A stretch of 64,000 nt of DNA from Symbiodinium natans (GCA_905221605.1 CAJNDS010002086.1:441001-505000), one strand, 5' to 3'. Positions 9,001 through 18,149 are shown, numbered from the stretch's first letter. Program-made: numbers and translations. The notes: generated from the sequence alone by a model not told the origin.

Positions 9001-10470
9001 GTTTTAGGGTGTAGGGTTTAGGGTTTAGCAAATGGCACAGCAGCCTTGAGCATCATACTGAATCTCGTATTGTGTTGCTTTGGTGTTCTCATGGGCGTGT
9101 TTTTGCTTGCGGTGATTGTTAGACAGGGACTGGAGGTTTGAATTCCTTTTTGCGCCAGGTCCGAGCCGAGTTTAGGGTTTAGGGTTTAGGGTTTAGGGTT
9201 TAGGGTTTAGGGCTCCAAGCCTAATCCTTATTCTGCCTTTTCCATTGGTGGCCGAGAAGTCAGTTCCCACTGTTAGTTTAAGAACCCCCCCAAAATAGAA
9301 AAGTTTCTTCCTTATAAGGGCAATATAGGATAATTAATTTTTTGAGGGGGGGCTCTTCAGCAGAAGTCGGTTCCTACTATTAGTTTAAGAGCCCTAAAAT
9401 TAGAAAAATGTTCTTCCTTATAAGGGCAAAGCAGGGATTGTTTTTTTTGGGGGGGGCTCTTCAGCACATAGTATGTTCCAAGGAAAAGCCTTGCCTCTGA
9501 AGAGGAGCCACTACGGCGGACACCCGCCGATCCCGGACAAGTCGGCGAAGGTCATGATGAACTTGTGGATCTTCGGGCCCAAGGCCGAAGTTCGAGTTTA
9601 TTCTACGGGGTTTAGGGCTTAGGGTTTAGGGTTTAGGGTTTAGGGTTTAGGGTTTAGGGTTTAGGGTTTAGGGTTTGGTCGTTGCCGGACAAGCAAGCTG
9701 ATGTGGGACATGGGCTTTGCTGGTTTGGAGGCCAACTTCGGCGGAAAGCAGATCCGCAACAACCGCTATCCCATGACCAACGAGCACCTTGATCAGGCTT
9801 AGCCTCCCTTGCTGGATTTAGGGTTTAGGGTTTAGGGTTTAGGGTTTAGGGTTTAGGGTTTAGGGTTTAGGGTTTAGGGTGAGCCTTCAGAACCTTTGTC
9901 TGCCTCAGGGGGCGTAATATAGGTGTCGGAACAATTATTAAATAGTAGTATTCCCTTATGGTCCCTTTATAATTTACACCACAAGATCCCCCCCCCCCCA
10001 AAACCCTATCCTACTTGTTGAGGCCCCTATATTACTTACTTCGCCTTTAGTTGAACTTTAAACTTTTTGGGTTTCCTTATTTAGTAGGAATAATAAAGTT
10101 TAACCTTGTTTTCCCCTTGGTTATTGGAGAAGTAAGATTACGACTCATTAGATGGGTCCTCAAAAAAGGCAGCATGAAGGGCAGCCCTCAGCTCCTGGCA
10201 ACATGAGGCTATAGCAATGTCCTGGGTTTAGGGTTTAGGGTTTCGGGTTTAGGGTTTAGGGTTTAGGGTTTAGGGTTTAGGGTTTAGGGTTTAGGGTTTA
10301 GGGTTTAGGGACTTCTGACGCCATTTTTTGCAACAGCCGAATGGCCGAGGTACGACTGGTTCCGCTTCTACAAGTGGGACGGCGAGACCACCTACCCATG
10401 CGCCGCCTCTCGGACACACAGGGGGGCAGCAGGGTGCATGTACGGAGCTGATCCAGTCCCGAAGCCGTGA
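6011..10470 (+). CDS. GH16 family beta-glucanase-like glycoside hydrolase, C-terminal part
   Basis: A glycoside hydrolase family 16 enzyme (beta-glucan endohydrolase/laminarinase type) rebuilt from eight exons that join in frame: 6011-6043, 6090-6166, 6869-6918, 8407-8442, 8920-8969, 9505-9583, 9731-9783 and 10350-10470. Recognisable pieces in order: RRARNFIATMFIF, the catalytic motif HWREIDIEVTG (E-x-D-x-E with nucleophile and acid/base glutamates), NSVTTNVLRADN, FHTYGFEWLPDRVTWYIDG, PPIPDKSAKVMMNLWIFGP, NRYPMTNEYDWFRFYKWDG and a stop at 10468-10470. Introns use GA (four) or GC (three) donors and AG acceptors, mostly AG|G. They contain telomeric arrays and families F, J and G elements. The N-terminal part is not identified, and a small exon may be missing between 6918 and 8407. 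The family call is from remembered GH16 motifs; the substrate is inferred. Confidence 0.8.
6044..6089 (-). repeat. Telomeric-array intron with target-site-like repeats
   Basis: The whole intron is a CCCTAAA array between two copies of AGGAAC (6042-6047 and 6088-6093). Splicing CAG|GAACCC...TAAAG|GAAC (GA-AG) would restore the uninterrupted GH16 sequence. Confidence 0.85.
6243..6354 (+). mobile_element. Family F element, intact
   Basis: 112 bp with ends CCTTGGGGACCAAATGAACC / GGTTCATTTCGTCCCCAAGG. It lies inside GH16 intron 2. Confidence 0.9.
6417..6480 (-). repeat. Interstitial telomeric array (GH16 intron 2)
   Basis: Nine CCCTAAA units, antisense to the gene, with one ATCCCTAAA variant. 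Confidence 0.97.
6554..6631 (+). repeat. Interstitial telomeric array (GH16 intron 2)
   Basis: TTTAGGG array bounded at both ends by TTTATAGGG variants. It lies 74 bp from the opposite-orientation array at 6417. Confidence 0.97.
6958..7020 (+). repeat. Interstitial telomeric array (GH16 intron 3)
   Basis: TTTAGGG with TTTTAGGG and TTTGGGG variants, starting 39 bp after the exon at 6918. Confidence 0.95.
7440..7625 (+). mobile_element. Palindromic element carrying a short telomeric run
   Basis: CTCTATAGGGTTCTCAAGGG at the left pairs imperfectly with CCCTTGAGCC...AACCCTATAGAACC at the right. A short CCCTAAA run (7501-7532) sits inside. Confidence 0.55.
7631..7719 (+). mobile_element. Small inverted-repeat element
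   Basis: GTTGTGCTTTGGGATAGTT and CAAAGGGTTTAAAGCACAAC form the two arms. AT-rich centre, inside GH16 intron 3. Confidence 0.6.
7844..7978 (-). repeat. Variant telomeric array, 10-bp unit
   Basis: Mostly CCCTATAAAC (10-mer) rather than the 7-mer. Read on the minus strand it encodes a meaningless Gly-Phe-Ile repeat. Confidence 0.9.
8107..8208 (+). repeat. Tandem CTGCAG-rich repeat
   Basis: A unit of about 50 bp containing CTGTAGCTGCAG and GCGGCAGCTG occurs twice. It gives an Ala-rich minus-strand frame that is a by-product of the repeat. Confidence 0.7.
8850..8921 (+). repeat. 28-bp direct duplication split by telomeric units
   Basis: CCCCTTTGACCCGAAAACGA plus GCCCAGGA (8850-8877) recurs with three changes at 8893-8921. 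Two CCCTAAA units lie between. The right copy supplies the acceptor GCCCAG|GAG of the GH16 exon at 8920. Confidence 0.85.
8981..9028 (+). repeat. Interstitial telomeric array (GH16 intron 5)
   Basis: Six TTTAGGG units with a GTTTTAGGGTG interruption, 11 bp after the exon end at 8969. Confidence 0.96.
9171..9212 (+). repeat. Interstitial telomeric array (GH16 intron 5)
   Basis: Six perfect TTTAGGG units. Confidence 0.97.
9273..9464 (+). mobile_element. Two tandem family J elements
   Basis: Two copies (9273-9360, 9382-9464) of TTTAAGARCCC...CTTCCTTATAAGGGCAA...T-run G-run GGCTCTTCAG. The flank AGAAGTC..GTTCC..ACT..TAG is duplicated with them, so the whole unit is tandemly duplicated. The GCTCTTCAG end is a potential acceptor. 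Confidence 0.8.
9611..9677 (+). repeat. Interstitial telomeric array (GH16 intron 6)
   Basis: About nine TTTAGGG units between the exons ending 9583 and starting 9731. Confidence 0.97.
9817..9880 (+). repeat. Interstitial telomeric array (GH16 intron 7)
   Basis: Nine perfect TTTAGGG units. Confidence 0.97.
9914..10035 (+). mobile_element. Family G element
   Basis: GTAATATAGGTGTCGGAACA ... GAGGCCCCTATATTAC, inverted ends, with a C-run in the middle. In GH16 intron 7. Confidence 0.85.
10225..10310 (+). repeat. Interstitial telomeric array (GH16 intron 7)
   Basis: Twelve TTTAGGG units with one TTTCGGG, 40 bp before the last GH16 exon. Confidence 0.97.
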
Positions 10471-10681
10471 AACATCCACACCCTAAGCCCAGCAATCCGG
10501 CTCCATGCATGTAGAAAGGCCATCGCTTCTCATAAGCTTTCAGGCATACTCATATGTTTATGTTTTGGAGCTTTGCTGGCCTTCCTTGAACCAATTTGGC
10601 CCCGCATGCCGGCGCCCGCCAAGGGCTTCTCCTCGTCGTGCCTCTCCAGCGATGTCGCTTGGATCCAAGGATCCAAGTCCT

Positions 10682-10802
10682 AGGCTGGGGTATTAGGCCT
10701 TATCATCCCCATAGTGAACCCTATAAGGGCTTTTTTAAGGGATTATAGGGCATAATAGCCCTAAACCCTAAACCCTAAACTCTAAACCCTAAACCCTAAA
10801 CC
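10682..10802 (+). mobile_element. Family B element fused to telomeric array
   Basis: The body of family B (GAACCCTATAAGGGCTTTTT ... GGGCATAATAGCCC) is present, but the right terminus CATCCTGG is replaced by a CCCTAAA array (10759-10802) continuing from the element's own TAGCCC. Confidence 0.8.
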
Positions 10803-10832
10803 GCATCACGTGCTAAGCCGTCAGCTTAGGGC

Positions 10833-11190
10833 CTATGGTAGAAGGCTGGGCATGGGGCCATGGGGGTAGGGCCTGGGGGCGCTGGGGCCATGAAGCCATG
10901 GGGCCAGGGCCGTGTTGGTGCTGGAAGCTGGGGGAGTTGGGGTGGGGTGGGAGCGGCAAGCGCCTTGGTTGGGGGACGTAGATGAGGTGGGGGAGGGGGG
11001 GTTGAGGGGGCGGGGGGCTTGGGGGGTGGGGGCGGGTGGGAGTTGGGGTAGCGCTTGGCGGACTGTCATGGATGAGGTGGAAGGTCTAGAAAGCAGTGGG
11101 TCTTCACGGACGCCGCCCCCGGCTGGGGTGGTGCACTCGATATCCTTGGAAACTCTTTTCGATCTTCCGAACCCACGGCCGACTATCCAC
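10833..11190. other. G-rich non-repetitive stretch
   Basis: Long runs such as GGGGGAGGGGGGG on the plus strand give open but low-complexity frames (Pro-rich on the minus strand). It has G-quadruplex potential and no credible gene. Confidence 0.5.
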
Positions 11191-11191
11191 G

Positions 11192-11784
11192 ATGGGTAAG
11201 ACGGCTGCTGTGTTTGTTGACAATCTCCCCCGCCTGGGGTCTGGAGTGGTGTACTCTGCCGACAGCGTGTTCCGCTCCGAGATCAAGGAGGGTTGAGTGA
11301 GCGTGAGCGGGTCTCCGTCTCCGTGCTGACTGAGTACGCCGGTCCGGACGTCGCTTTATTGCGTGTCTGGGTTCTCCGACGTGCGGCCAAACAGTACGGA
11401 GTTGGTGTCGAGGACTTTTTGTTCCGCGTCTACCGCTATTGCGTGGTGGAGCCGTCGCACGTCGTCGTGCTGGCCCCCGTGCCCAACGGTGTGGTGTTGA
11501 GCGACTATTTGATGCCTCTCACCAAGCGCGAAAAGCAGTGCATGCTAACGGCACCTATCAGTTCGTTTTGCCTGCCCGCCGTCGGAGCGGCCCCTGTCGA
11601 GCTTGACGTGCCGTCACCGGTTTTCTCAGGCACCGGGAGCACATACGTTGCTTCCTCGGGGCCTGTGTCTCCCATGTCCGGAGAGCGTTTTCTCCGCCAC
11701 GCGGGGGTTCACTTCGAGGACAAGGAAACCGAGGAGATTGTTCAGGGTCAGGGGGAGTCCTCCTCTGCTGTACAAATGCGCTGA
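11192..11784 (+). pseudogene. Frameshifted or frame-switched ORF, unknown protein
   Basis: An ATG at 11192 opens a 34-codon frame (starts MGKTAAVFVDNLPRLGSG) that ends at a TGA at 11293-11297. The adjacent frame, open from 11221, continues as a coherent protein (contains ALLRVWVLRRAAKQYGVGVE) to a stop at 11784. One indel near the GGAGGGTT at 11286-11294 would join them. It could instead be two exons or a non-ATG start. No family recognised. A GT...TTTGTTTCAG intron-like stretch follows at about 11810-11863. Confidence 0.4.
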
Positions 11785-12102
11785 CAACCTGGGTGGGTCC
11801 CTGAAATGTTGGTTACAATATGATTGGCTGCCTTTGGTAGTCTCTTTTTGCTTTTGTTTCAGATCGGGGGACCCGCGCAAGGTTGGAACGGATAGTAGTG
11901 GTGCACTGAATCGGCTATTCCCGTAACGAAGGGTTCTGGTTCTTTAGGGTGCTGGGTGTTGATGGTGATGTGTGGCTTTTATGACAAAGGGAATAGCATG
12001 TAATTCTACAGGTCCTGTAGTGGACCCCCTTTCTCCAAATGGACATGTCATCGACGTAACCCTGCCCTGCGGTTCGGCCAGCTATGCGGGAGCGAAAAAA
12101 AG

Positions 12103-12166
12103 CCCTAAACCCTAAACCCTATAAAGGGCCCTTTAAGGGATTCTCGGGTAGCATAGCCCATCCCGG
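12103..12166 (+). mobile_element. Family B fragment fused to telomeric units
   Basis: CCCTAAACCCTAAACCCTATAAAGGG: two telomeric units replace the left half of a family B element, whose right half ends AGCATAGCCCATCCCGG. Confidence 0.75.
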
Positions 12167-12247
12167 ACTGCTACAAATCACGGGGCTTCAGAGGGTTTTG
12201 CATCCCTGGAGTGCGGTGCGAGGCTGCGAGGCAGGAGGTGCGCACCA

Positions 12248-12413
12248 CCAGGATGGGCTATTCGGGTTTAGGGTTTAGGGTTTAGGGTTTAGGGTTTAGG
12301 GTTTAGGGTTTTAGGGTTTTAGGGTTTTAGGGTTTTAGGGTTTTAGGGTTTTAGGGTTTAGGACCCTATATGGGGCTTTTTAAGGGTTTTTAGGGTAGAA
12401 TAGCCCGTCCTGG
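12248..12413 (+). mobile_element. Family B element split by telomeric array
   Basis: The left end CCAGGATGGGCTATT (12248-12262) and right part ACCCTATATGGGGC...TAGCCCGTCCTGG (12363-12413) are separated by a TTTAGGG/TTTTAGGG array that replaces about 22 bp of the element. Confidence 0.85.
12264..12362 (+). repeat. Mixed 7-mer/8-mer telomeric array
   Basis: TTTAGGG units switch to six or seven consecutive TTTTAGGG 8-mers, the motif used as telomere by Chlamydomonas. Confidence 0.97.
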
Positions 12414-12482
12414 CATGGGCCCCTTGTGCAGGGGTAGGCTTGAACATGATTTTCAATTCTTATTGCCATTTGTTTGGGGTTG

Positions 12483-12564
12483 GGTTCAGGGTTCAGGGTT
12501 CAGGGTTTAGGGTTCAGGGTTCAGTGTTCAGGGTTCAGGGTTTAGGGTTTAGGGTTTAGGGTTA
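12483..12564 (+). repeat. Interstitial telomeric array with TTCAGGG variants
   Basis: About eleven units; the first two thirds are mainly TTCAGGG. Confidence 0.95.
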
Positions 12565-12641
12565 CTCTTGATCCCTGTATAATCCTTTGGGTGCTTAAGT
12601 CCTGTCTCAATGCTTTTTGAGTTCCTATGTCAGACTTCAAG

Positions 12642-13014
12642 GGTGAAGTCCATCTTTCGGCTCCAGGCTCGCGCGCAGGAAAAAGGTTACTGGATGGGTT
12701 TAGGGTTTAGGGTTTAGGGTTTAGGGTTTAGGGTTTAGGGTTGCTCTCTGTCTCTTCACCCCGTGTAAAGTGTCCTGCTGTATTTTGACAGCCTGAGTCC
12801 GTCGGTCGATCTGATGTTGGAGCAAGGGGCTGTTCATGCAGAGAGGGGGAAGAAATCTTCGGATAGCCAAGCCTCGGGCTTGGAGATTTCAGGATATTTT
12901 TGTTACGACATGTGCTCCTACTTCCGTCCTCAGGAGTCTCCTGACTCAGCTCAAGAGTTGAAGGGGTCGTCCCCCTGGCACCGCGAACCACGAAGCGATC
13001 GGAATCGGAAGTAG
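12642..13014 (+). CDS. Unidentified gene, two probable exons
   Basis: Exon 12642-12697 (AG|G acceptor; contains SIFRLQARAQEKGYWM; donor G|GTTTAGGG running into the array). A second exon, 12827-13014, is phase-compatible (G plus GG; contains AVHAERGKKSSDSQ) and ends in TAG. The second boundary is less certain because other acceptors are possible. No family recognised. Confidence 0.45.
12698..12742 (+). repeat. Telomeric array inside a probable intron
   Basis: Six perfect TTTAGGG units whose first GT is the donor of the upstream exon. Confidence 0.95.
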
Positions 13015-13059
13015 CAGCGGTTTTTGGTTTTGCCGCAGTAACCGAAGGGATCACAGCAG

Positions 13060-13138
13060 ATCAGGGGCTGTGCCTCGCAACTGGCAGACGCTGGCGGCGC
13101 AGGCGAAAGCGCTGCGACGGCTGCATCCCCCGTCATAC
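13060..13138 (+). CDS. Probable exon
   Basis: AG|G acceptor, open frame containing GCASQLADAGGAGESAATAA, and a donor G|GTTTAGGG into the next array. Ala-rich; a second frame is Arg-rich and also open. Confidence 0.3.
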
Positions 13139-13295
13139 TGGGTTTAGGGTTTTTAGGGTTTTTAGGGTTTTTAGGGTTTTTAGGGTTTTTAGGGTTTTTA
13201 GGGTTTTTAGGGTTTTTAGGGTTGTTAGGGTTGTTAGGGTTGTTAGGGTTGTTAGGGTTGTTAGGGGTTTGGGGTTTTTTGGGGTTTTTGGGGTT
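13139..13295 (+). repeat. Variant telomeric array, two 10-bp units
   Basis: About eight TTTTTAGGGT 10-mers followed by five TTGTTAGGGT 10-mers, then G-rich decay. Each variant is homogeneous within its block. Confidence 0.97.
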
Positions 13296-13642
13296 GGCAT
13301 GGCCCGCTTCCAGGCTCGTGACTGACACGGCGCCGCCGGTGCTGGTCGCACAGTGAAAGCCGGCCTATTGGAGAAGACGGGACGAAACACTGGGGAAACG
13401 GCAGGCCACTCTCTAGGCGTGTAGATCTACCAGGCAACAGCTGCTTGCTGGGCTTGGACGCTTGGAAAGCACCAGCATGCCCCACAACACAGAACAAATG
13501 GCTGCAGACTCTCCAGGAAGTTCCAGATGCCTTGACGGGCTCCTGGTGGCACCCAATCCAGGAAAAACCAGAACAGAATGACGAACTGTACGGACACGAC
13601 TCGTGCGAGTCCAAGTCTGAGAACCCTTGTATAATCTTGATA

Positions 13643-13686
13643 CCCTAAACCCTAAACCCTAAACCCTAAACCCTAAACCCTAAACC
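13643..13686 (-). repeat. Interstitial telomeric array
   Basis: Six CCCTAAA units. A minus-strand exon-like segment (13687-13728, APRDRLLALSLLRT, ending in donor GTTTAGGG) abuts its right end. Confidence 0.96.
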
Positions 13687-13772
13687 GTGCGCAGCAGGCT
13701 CAGGGCCAAGAGCCGGTCACGGGGTGCCTAAAATCTGGGTGGCGACCTCCGTTGTCCTGCTGTCACATGCTA

Positions 13773-13852
13773 CCCTAAACCCTAAACCCTAAACCCTAAA
13801 CCCTAAACCCTAGACCCTAGACCCTAGACCCTAAACCCTAAACCCTAACCCC
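13773..13852 (-). repeat. Interstitial telomeric array with CCCTAGA variants
   Basis: Three consecutive CCCTAGA units are embedded in CCCTAAA. Confidence 0.96.
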
Positions 13853-14251
13853 TTTTTTCGTTGATGGCATTAATGTGTCGGAAGAGCAGCGAGGAGTTGG
13901 CATGGGTTTGGGGCTTTCGGGTTTTGATTGCGTGAACGTGCCTCACAAGCTGCAGCTAAAGATTGCCAGTACACCTCACCACTAGCCGAGAGTCGTATGT
14001 CACGCACCGTACGCAAGCTCTGACCCCAAAGCCCTAAACCTCAGCAGAAACTGCTTACTGTTGGCTAGTAGGGAATGGGGGACGAAGGTGCCATCCATAA
14101 TCCGTTAAAGGATATATATAGATATGTATAGGGGGACATGGGGTACCTCATCTATAATCCCTTAAAGGGTATATATATATATATATATATGGGCGTCCGC
14201 CTATTGCGGTTCCCCTTATTTTTTTAGGTTTACATAAATGTATATATTTTA

Positions 14252-16350
14252 ACCCTAAACCATCGTTATAACCACAGCAACAAGTCGATGATGATGTAAG
14301 TACCCCAAACCTATAGGGTTAAGTTTGACAGGTTTAGGGCTTAAGATTCAGGCATTTAAACGTCAGCCCGCAATGAAACCTAAACCCTAACCGTTCAACC
14401 CGATAGAGTTAAGGTTAAGCGGTTAGGGTTTAAGATTTAGGTATTTTTAAACTTTAAACCTAAACCCATAGAGATTTAACCTTAAGGGTTGAAAGTTCGG
14501 GCAGTTAAACCTTAACCCTGAACCGTTTAGGGTCAGAACCCTAAAACCCGACAGGGCTCTACAAGGAACAAAGGTTTTGACCCTAAAGGGTGCTGAAGGT
14601 ATGCATGCCCAAACCTTAGGTTTTCTTGAACCATTCAACCCTACAGGGTTTAAAGGCTTAGGGTTTAAGGTTTAGGCATTACCTGTACGATAGAACCTGA
14701 AAGCCCTATAGGGCTTGGGGCTTAGATCCCTAAACCTTGAATCCCATAGGGCTATGCCTACGTTTGTAGGGCTTTCTTCCCGGTGACGCGAGAATACTGT
14801 GAGCAAATGTCCTTTTTCACTACTTCCTGGGATTCAAAATATAAACAAACCATATCGTTATATGATAGAATTCAGGTTTTGCTTATCGGGGGATGGTTGC
14901 TTGAGCTATCTTAGGTAAGGTAAGGATTTTAGGATAGAGGTTTTGTTTTGCTTATTGGGGCGTGATGGGGTTACCCTCATTTTCTTATAGGCTATTTACA
15001 TGTATAAAAATCAAACCCTGAACCATAGTTATAACCGCAGCAAGAAGTTATAACCGTGTCATAAAGAAATTTCCGCAGAGCTCGTCAAATCCGATCATGA
15101 TGTAGGCGCCCCAACCCTAGAGGGTTAAGGTTGACAGGTTTAGGGTTTATGATTGAGGCATTTAAACCTAAGCCGGCAATTCAACCTAAACCCGAACCTT
15201 TAAACCCTATAGAGTTAAGGTTTAAGGGGTTGGGGTTTAGGATTTAGGCATTTAAAACGAAAACTCGAAAAGTTTCAATCTTAAGTGTTTGAAGTTCGGG
15301 CATTCAGACCTTAACCCTGATTCGTTTAGGGTCAGAACCGTAAAACCCTATAGGGCTCCCAAAGGTTCAAAGATTTTAACCCTAAAGGGTACTGAAGGTA
15401 TACATGCCCAGACCTTAGGTTGTCGAACCATTGAACCCTATAGGGTTTAACGGTTTAGGTTTAAGGTTTGGGCATTAATTACCAATACAATGGAACCTTA
15501 AAACACCCCAGAGCGCTTGGGGCTCAAATCCCCAAACCTTGAATCCCATAGGGTTATGCCTACGTTTGTAGCGCTTTCGTCCCGGTGACGCGAGAATACT
15601 GTGAGCAAATGTCCTTCCACTACTTCATGGGATTCAAAATATAAACAAAGAGGATAATTCAAGTTTTGCTTATCGGGGGATGGTTGCTTGAGCTATCTTA
15701 GGTAAGGTAAAGATTTTAGGATAGAGTTTTTGTTTTGCTTGAGCTATCTTAGGTAAGGTAAAGATTTTGGGATAGAGGTTTTGTTTTGCTTTTATTTTTG
15801 GGGCGTGATGGGGTTACCGTTGCCCTCATTTTCTTATAGGCTAATTTACATGTATATCAATCAAATCCTGAACCATAGTTATAACCGCAGCAAAAAGTTA
15901 TAACCTTGTCATGTGCATATATCCGCAGAGCTCGTCACTTTCACTACTTGCTGGGATTCAACATATACACAAACTATATCGTTAAATGATGGAATTCAGG
16001 AATTGCGTATCGGGGGATGGTTGCTTGAGATATTTTAGCTAAGGTAAAGTATTTGGGATATTTCGCTTGTTGGGGGCGTGATGGGGCTCCCCTTATTCTT
16101 ATGGGTTTACATAAGTGTATAAAAATCAAACCCTAACCCATAGTTATAACCACAGCAATAAGTTATAACCTTGTCATATAGAAATTTCCGCAGAGCTCGT
16201 CAAATCCGATCATGATGTAGGCGCCCCAACCCTAGAGGGTTAAGGTTGACAGGTTTAGGGTTTATGATTGAGGCACTTAAACCTAAGCCGGCAATTCAAC
16301 CTAAACCCGAAGCTTTAAGCCCTATAGAGTTAAAGTTTAAGAATTAGGGT
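14252..16350 (+). repeat. Diverged long tandem repeats
   Basis: The motif ATAGTTATAACCGCAGCAA starts four blocks (about 14268, 15023, 15878, 16141). Blocks 2 and 4 share about 230 bp, including AGAGCTCGTCAAATCCGATC. A second shared segment, GACGCGAGAATACTGTGAGC, lies at about 14784 and 15588. The sequence is rich in degenerate CCCTATAGGGTT palindromes. Confidence 0.85.
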
Positions 16351-16384
16351 TTAAGGCGCAATCCCATATAGTATACGTATACTT

Positions 16385-16500
16385 CTGAGCAGAAAAGATA
16401 CGGGAGACACTGCTTGCGATTCAGAATATTCGGAGCAGAAAGGATACAGGGGACACTGCTTGCGAATCAGAAGTTTAGGAGCAGAAAAGATGCGGTCGAG
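16385..16500 (+). repeat. Three tandem ~50-bp repeats
   Basis: GAGCAGAAAAGATACGGGAG, ACACTGCTTGCGA.TCAGAA repeated about three times with few changes. Confidence 0.8.
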
Positions 16501-16516
16501 GTACCTCGGCAGGAGC

Positions 16517-17036
16517 ACCATTAAACCATCAAACCATTAAACCAATAAACCATTAAACCATTAAACCAATGGTTTCCCCCTTATGAAAATCCCCTAAACC
16601 ATTAAACCATTAAACCAATGGTTTCCCCCTTATGAAAATCCCTTAAACCATTAAGCCATTAAGCCATTAAGCCATTAAACCATTAAACCATTAAACCATT
16701 AAACCATTAAACCATTAAACCAATGGTTGCCCGCCATGAAAATGGTTTAATGGTTTAGGGGATTCCCATATGGGGGAAACCATTGGTTTAATGGTTTAAT
16801 GGTTTAATGGTTTAATGGTTTAATGGTTTAGGGGATTTTCATAAGGGGGAAACCATTGGTTTAATGGTTTAATGGTTTAATGGTTTAATGGTTTAATGGT
16901 TTAATGGTTTAGGGGATTTTCAGAAGGGGGAAACCATTGGTTTAATGGTTTAATGGTATGGTTTAATGGTTTAATGGTTTAGGGGGAGACCATTGGTTTA
17001 ATGGTTTGAGGGATTCTTGGTTAGATGGTTTACGGG
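16517..17036. repeat. 8-mer AAACCATT / TTTAATGG satellite in two inverted halves
   Basis: The left half reads CCATTAAA and the right half TTTAATGG, turning near 16735. Blocks are separated by a recurring spacer (CCAATGGTTTCCCCCTTATG and its complement). This is distinct from the TTTAGGG arrays. Confidence 0.95.
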
Positions 17037-17156
17037 AATGTGCAAAAAAACACAGGGGAACCGCTATAGGCGGTGACCCATATATATATATATATATATA
17101 TTTGTATATATAGGTGGATATGGGGTACCTCATGCCCTATCAGCAGTAAGCCTGAG

Positions 17157-17355
17157 GACACGTATCTGGATGGAAACAACCCTTGCGATGGCCAACCCAT
17201 GGTCGGATCCTGGCATCTTGGCTGCCCTAAAGAACAGGGTGTTTAGGGTTTAGGGTTTAGGGTTTAGGGTTTAGGGTTTATAATTTAGGGTTTAGGGTTT
17301 AGGGTTAGGGTTTAGGGTTTAGGGTTTAGGGTGCGGACCTGCCAGGGCCCTGAAG
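17157..17355 (+). CDS. Unidentified gene, two exons joined across a telomeric intron
   Basis: Exon 17157-17238 (AG|G acceptor; contains YLDGNNPCDGQPMVGSWHLG) ends with one base of a codon. Exon 17330-17355 begins GG after TTTAG and completes it in frame (GCGPARALK). The intron between is GTGTTTAGGG...TTTAG. Unknown family; continues beyond GTCTGTTGG at 17356. Confidence 0.5.
17239..17329 (+). repeat. Telomeric-array intron
   Basis: Almost the entire intron is TTTAGGG units, with one TTATAATTTAGGG interruption and one six-base unit. Confidence 0.9.
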
Positions 17356-18149
17356 GTCTGTTGGGTTTGGGCTTGGGAGTCGCGGATGCCGCAAACCACT
17401 GTGACCCTGAAACCCTCGAACCGGCCTCGAACTCTTATTTCTGAATCCTCTCGCGTCTTGTCCAAAGGGGTCGGGTGTCAGAGATCCCCGCACCGCACTT
17501 TCACCGGCACCAAACGCCATTGCCAGGCATGGCAAGACAGCCTGCGCCGCATCCTGCCGATAGCTTTCGGGAGGCGTCCCGTTTGCTGTCGTTTGGTTTG
17601 GGGCTTGCAAGTTTGTGTTTCAGGCCATTGTTGTATCTGGAATTCTGGACTACAGGTGATTCACAGGTTGCGTCCGAAAGGCCCCACCAGCATGGAATGA
17701 GGGTCAATTTTTTTTGTATAGTCAGGCGCTCTCTGGCCCCTCCCATGGTCCAGGATCCCCGTCCCAATTTCCAGTTGTGGTCTTCCTCTGTGGTGTGGGG
17801 GGTGTGGTTGTTGGGGGGAGGCGTCTTCACCTCCCGTGGCGTGGGGTGTTTGGCATGTGGTCTGCTTTCCCTCCTCCTTCTGCTCCTGGACCAAACATCA
17901 GAAAACAGAGGGCCGCAACCCCACCAAAGCAAGGTCGGGGTTAGGTTTAGGGCAAGGCCGCAGGGCTTAAGCGGAACGTGGCAGGGTTTAGGCAGAGTTT
18001 AGGTTGGTTTTCACAGGGTTGAGGCAGTGTTTAGGGTCGGGCATAGGTTATTTCATGTGGTATTATAGGCTTTAGGTAGGCGGGCAGGGTTTGGGAGGGG
18101 TTTCGGGTTTACGGTTTAGGGTTTAGGGTTTGGGGCTTGGGGCCCTGTA

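Larger units (their letters stand above)
14131..17139 (+). mobile_element. 3-kb AT-rich block with inverted ends
   Basis: The left arm (14131-14226: CATGGGGTACCTCAT, then (AT)n, then CGCCTATTGCGGTTCCCC and a T-run) is repeated inverted at 17044-17139 (an A-run with CAC, GGGGAACCGCTATAGGCG, (AT)n, then ATGGGGTACCTCAT). Inside there is no ORF above about 60 codons, but there are internal long direct repeats and an 8-mer satellite. It could be a large non-autonomous transposon or an inversion-bounded island. The arm pairing is seen; mobility is inferred. Confidence 0.6.

Noticed and set aside
12951..13390. Minus-strand ORFs with Asn-Pro-Asn-Asn or Thr-Leu repeats
   Set aside because: Direct translation of the 10-mer telomeric variant arrays.
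16517..17036. CRISPR-like repeat-spacer pattern
   Set aside because: The repeat is an 8-mer in tandem, spacers are a repeated common sequence, and the genome is eukaryotic.
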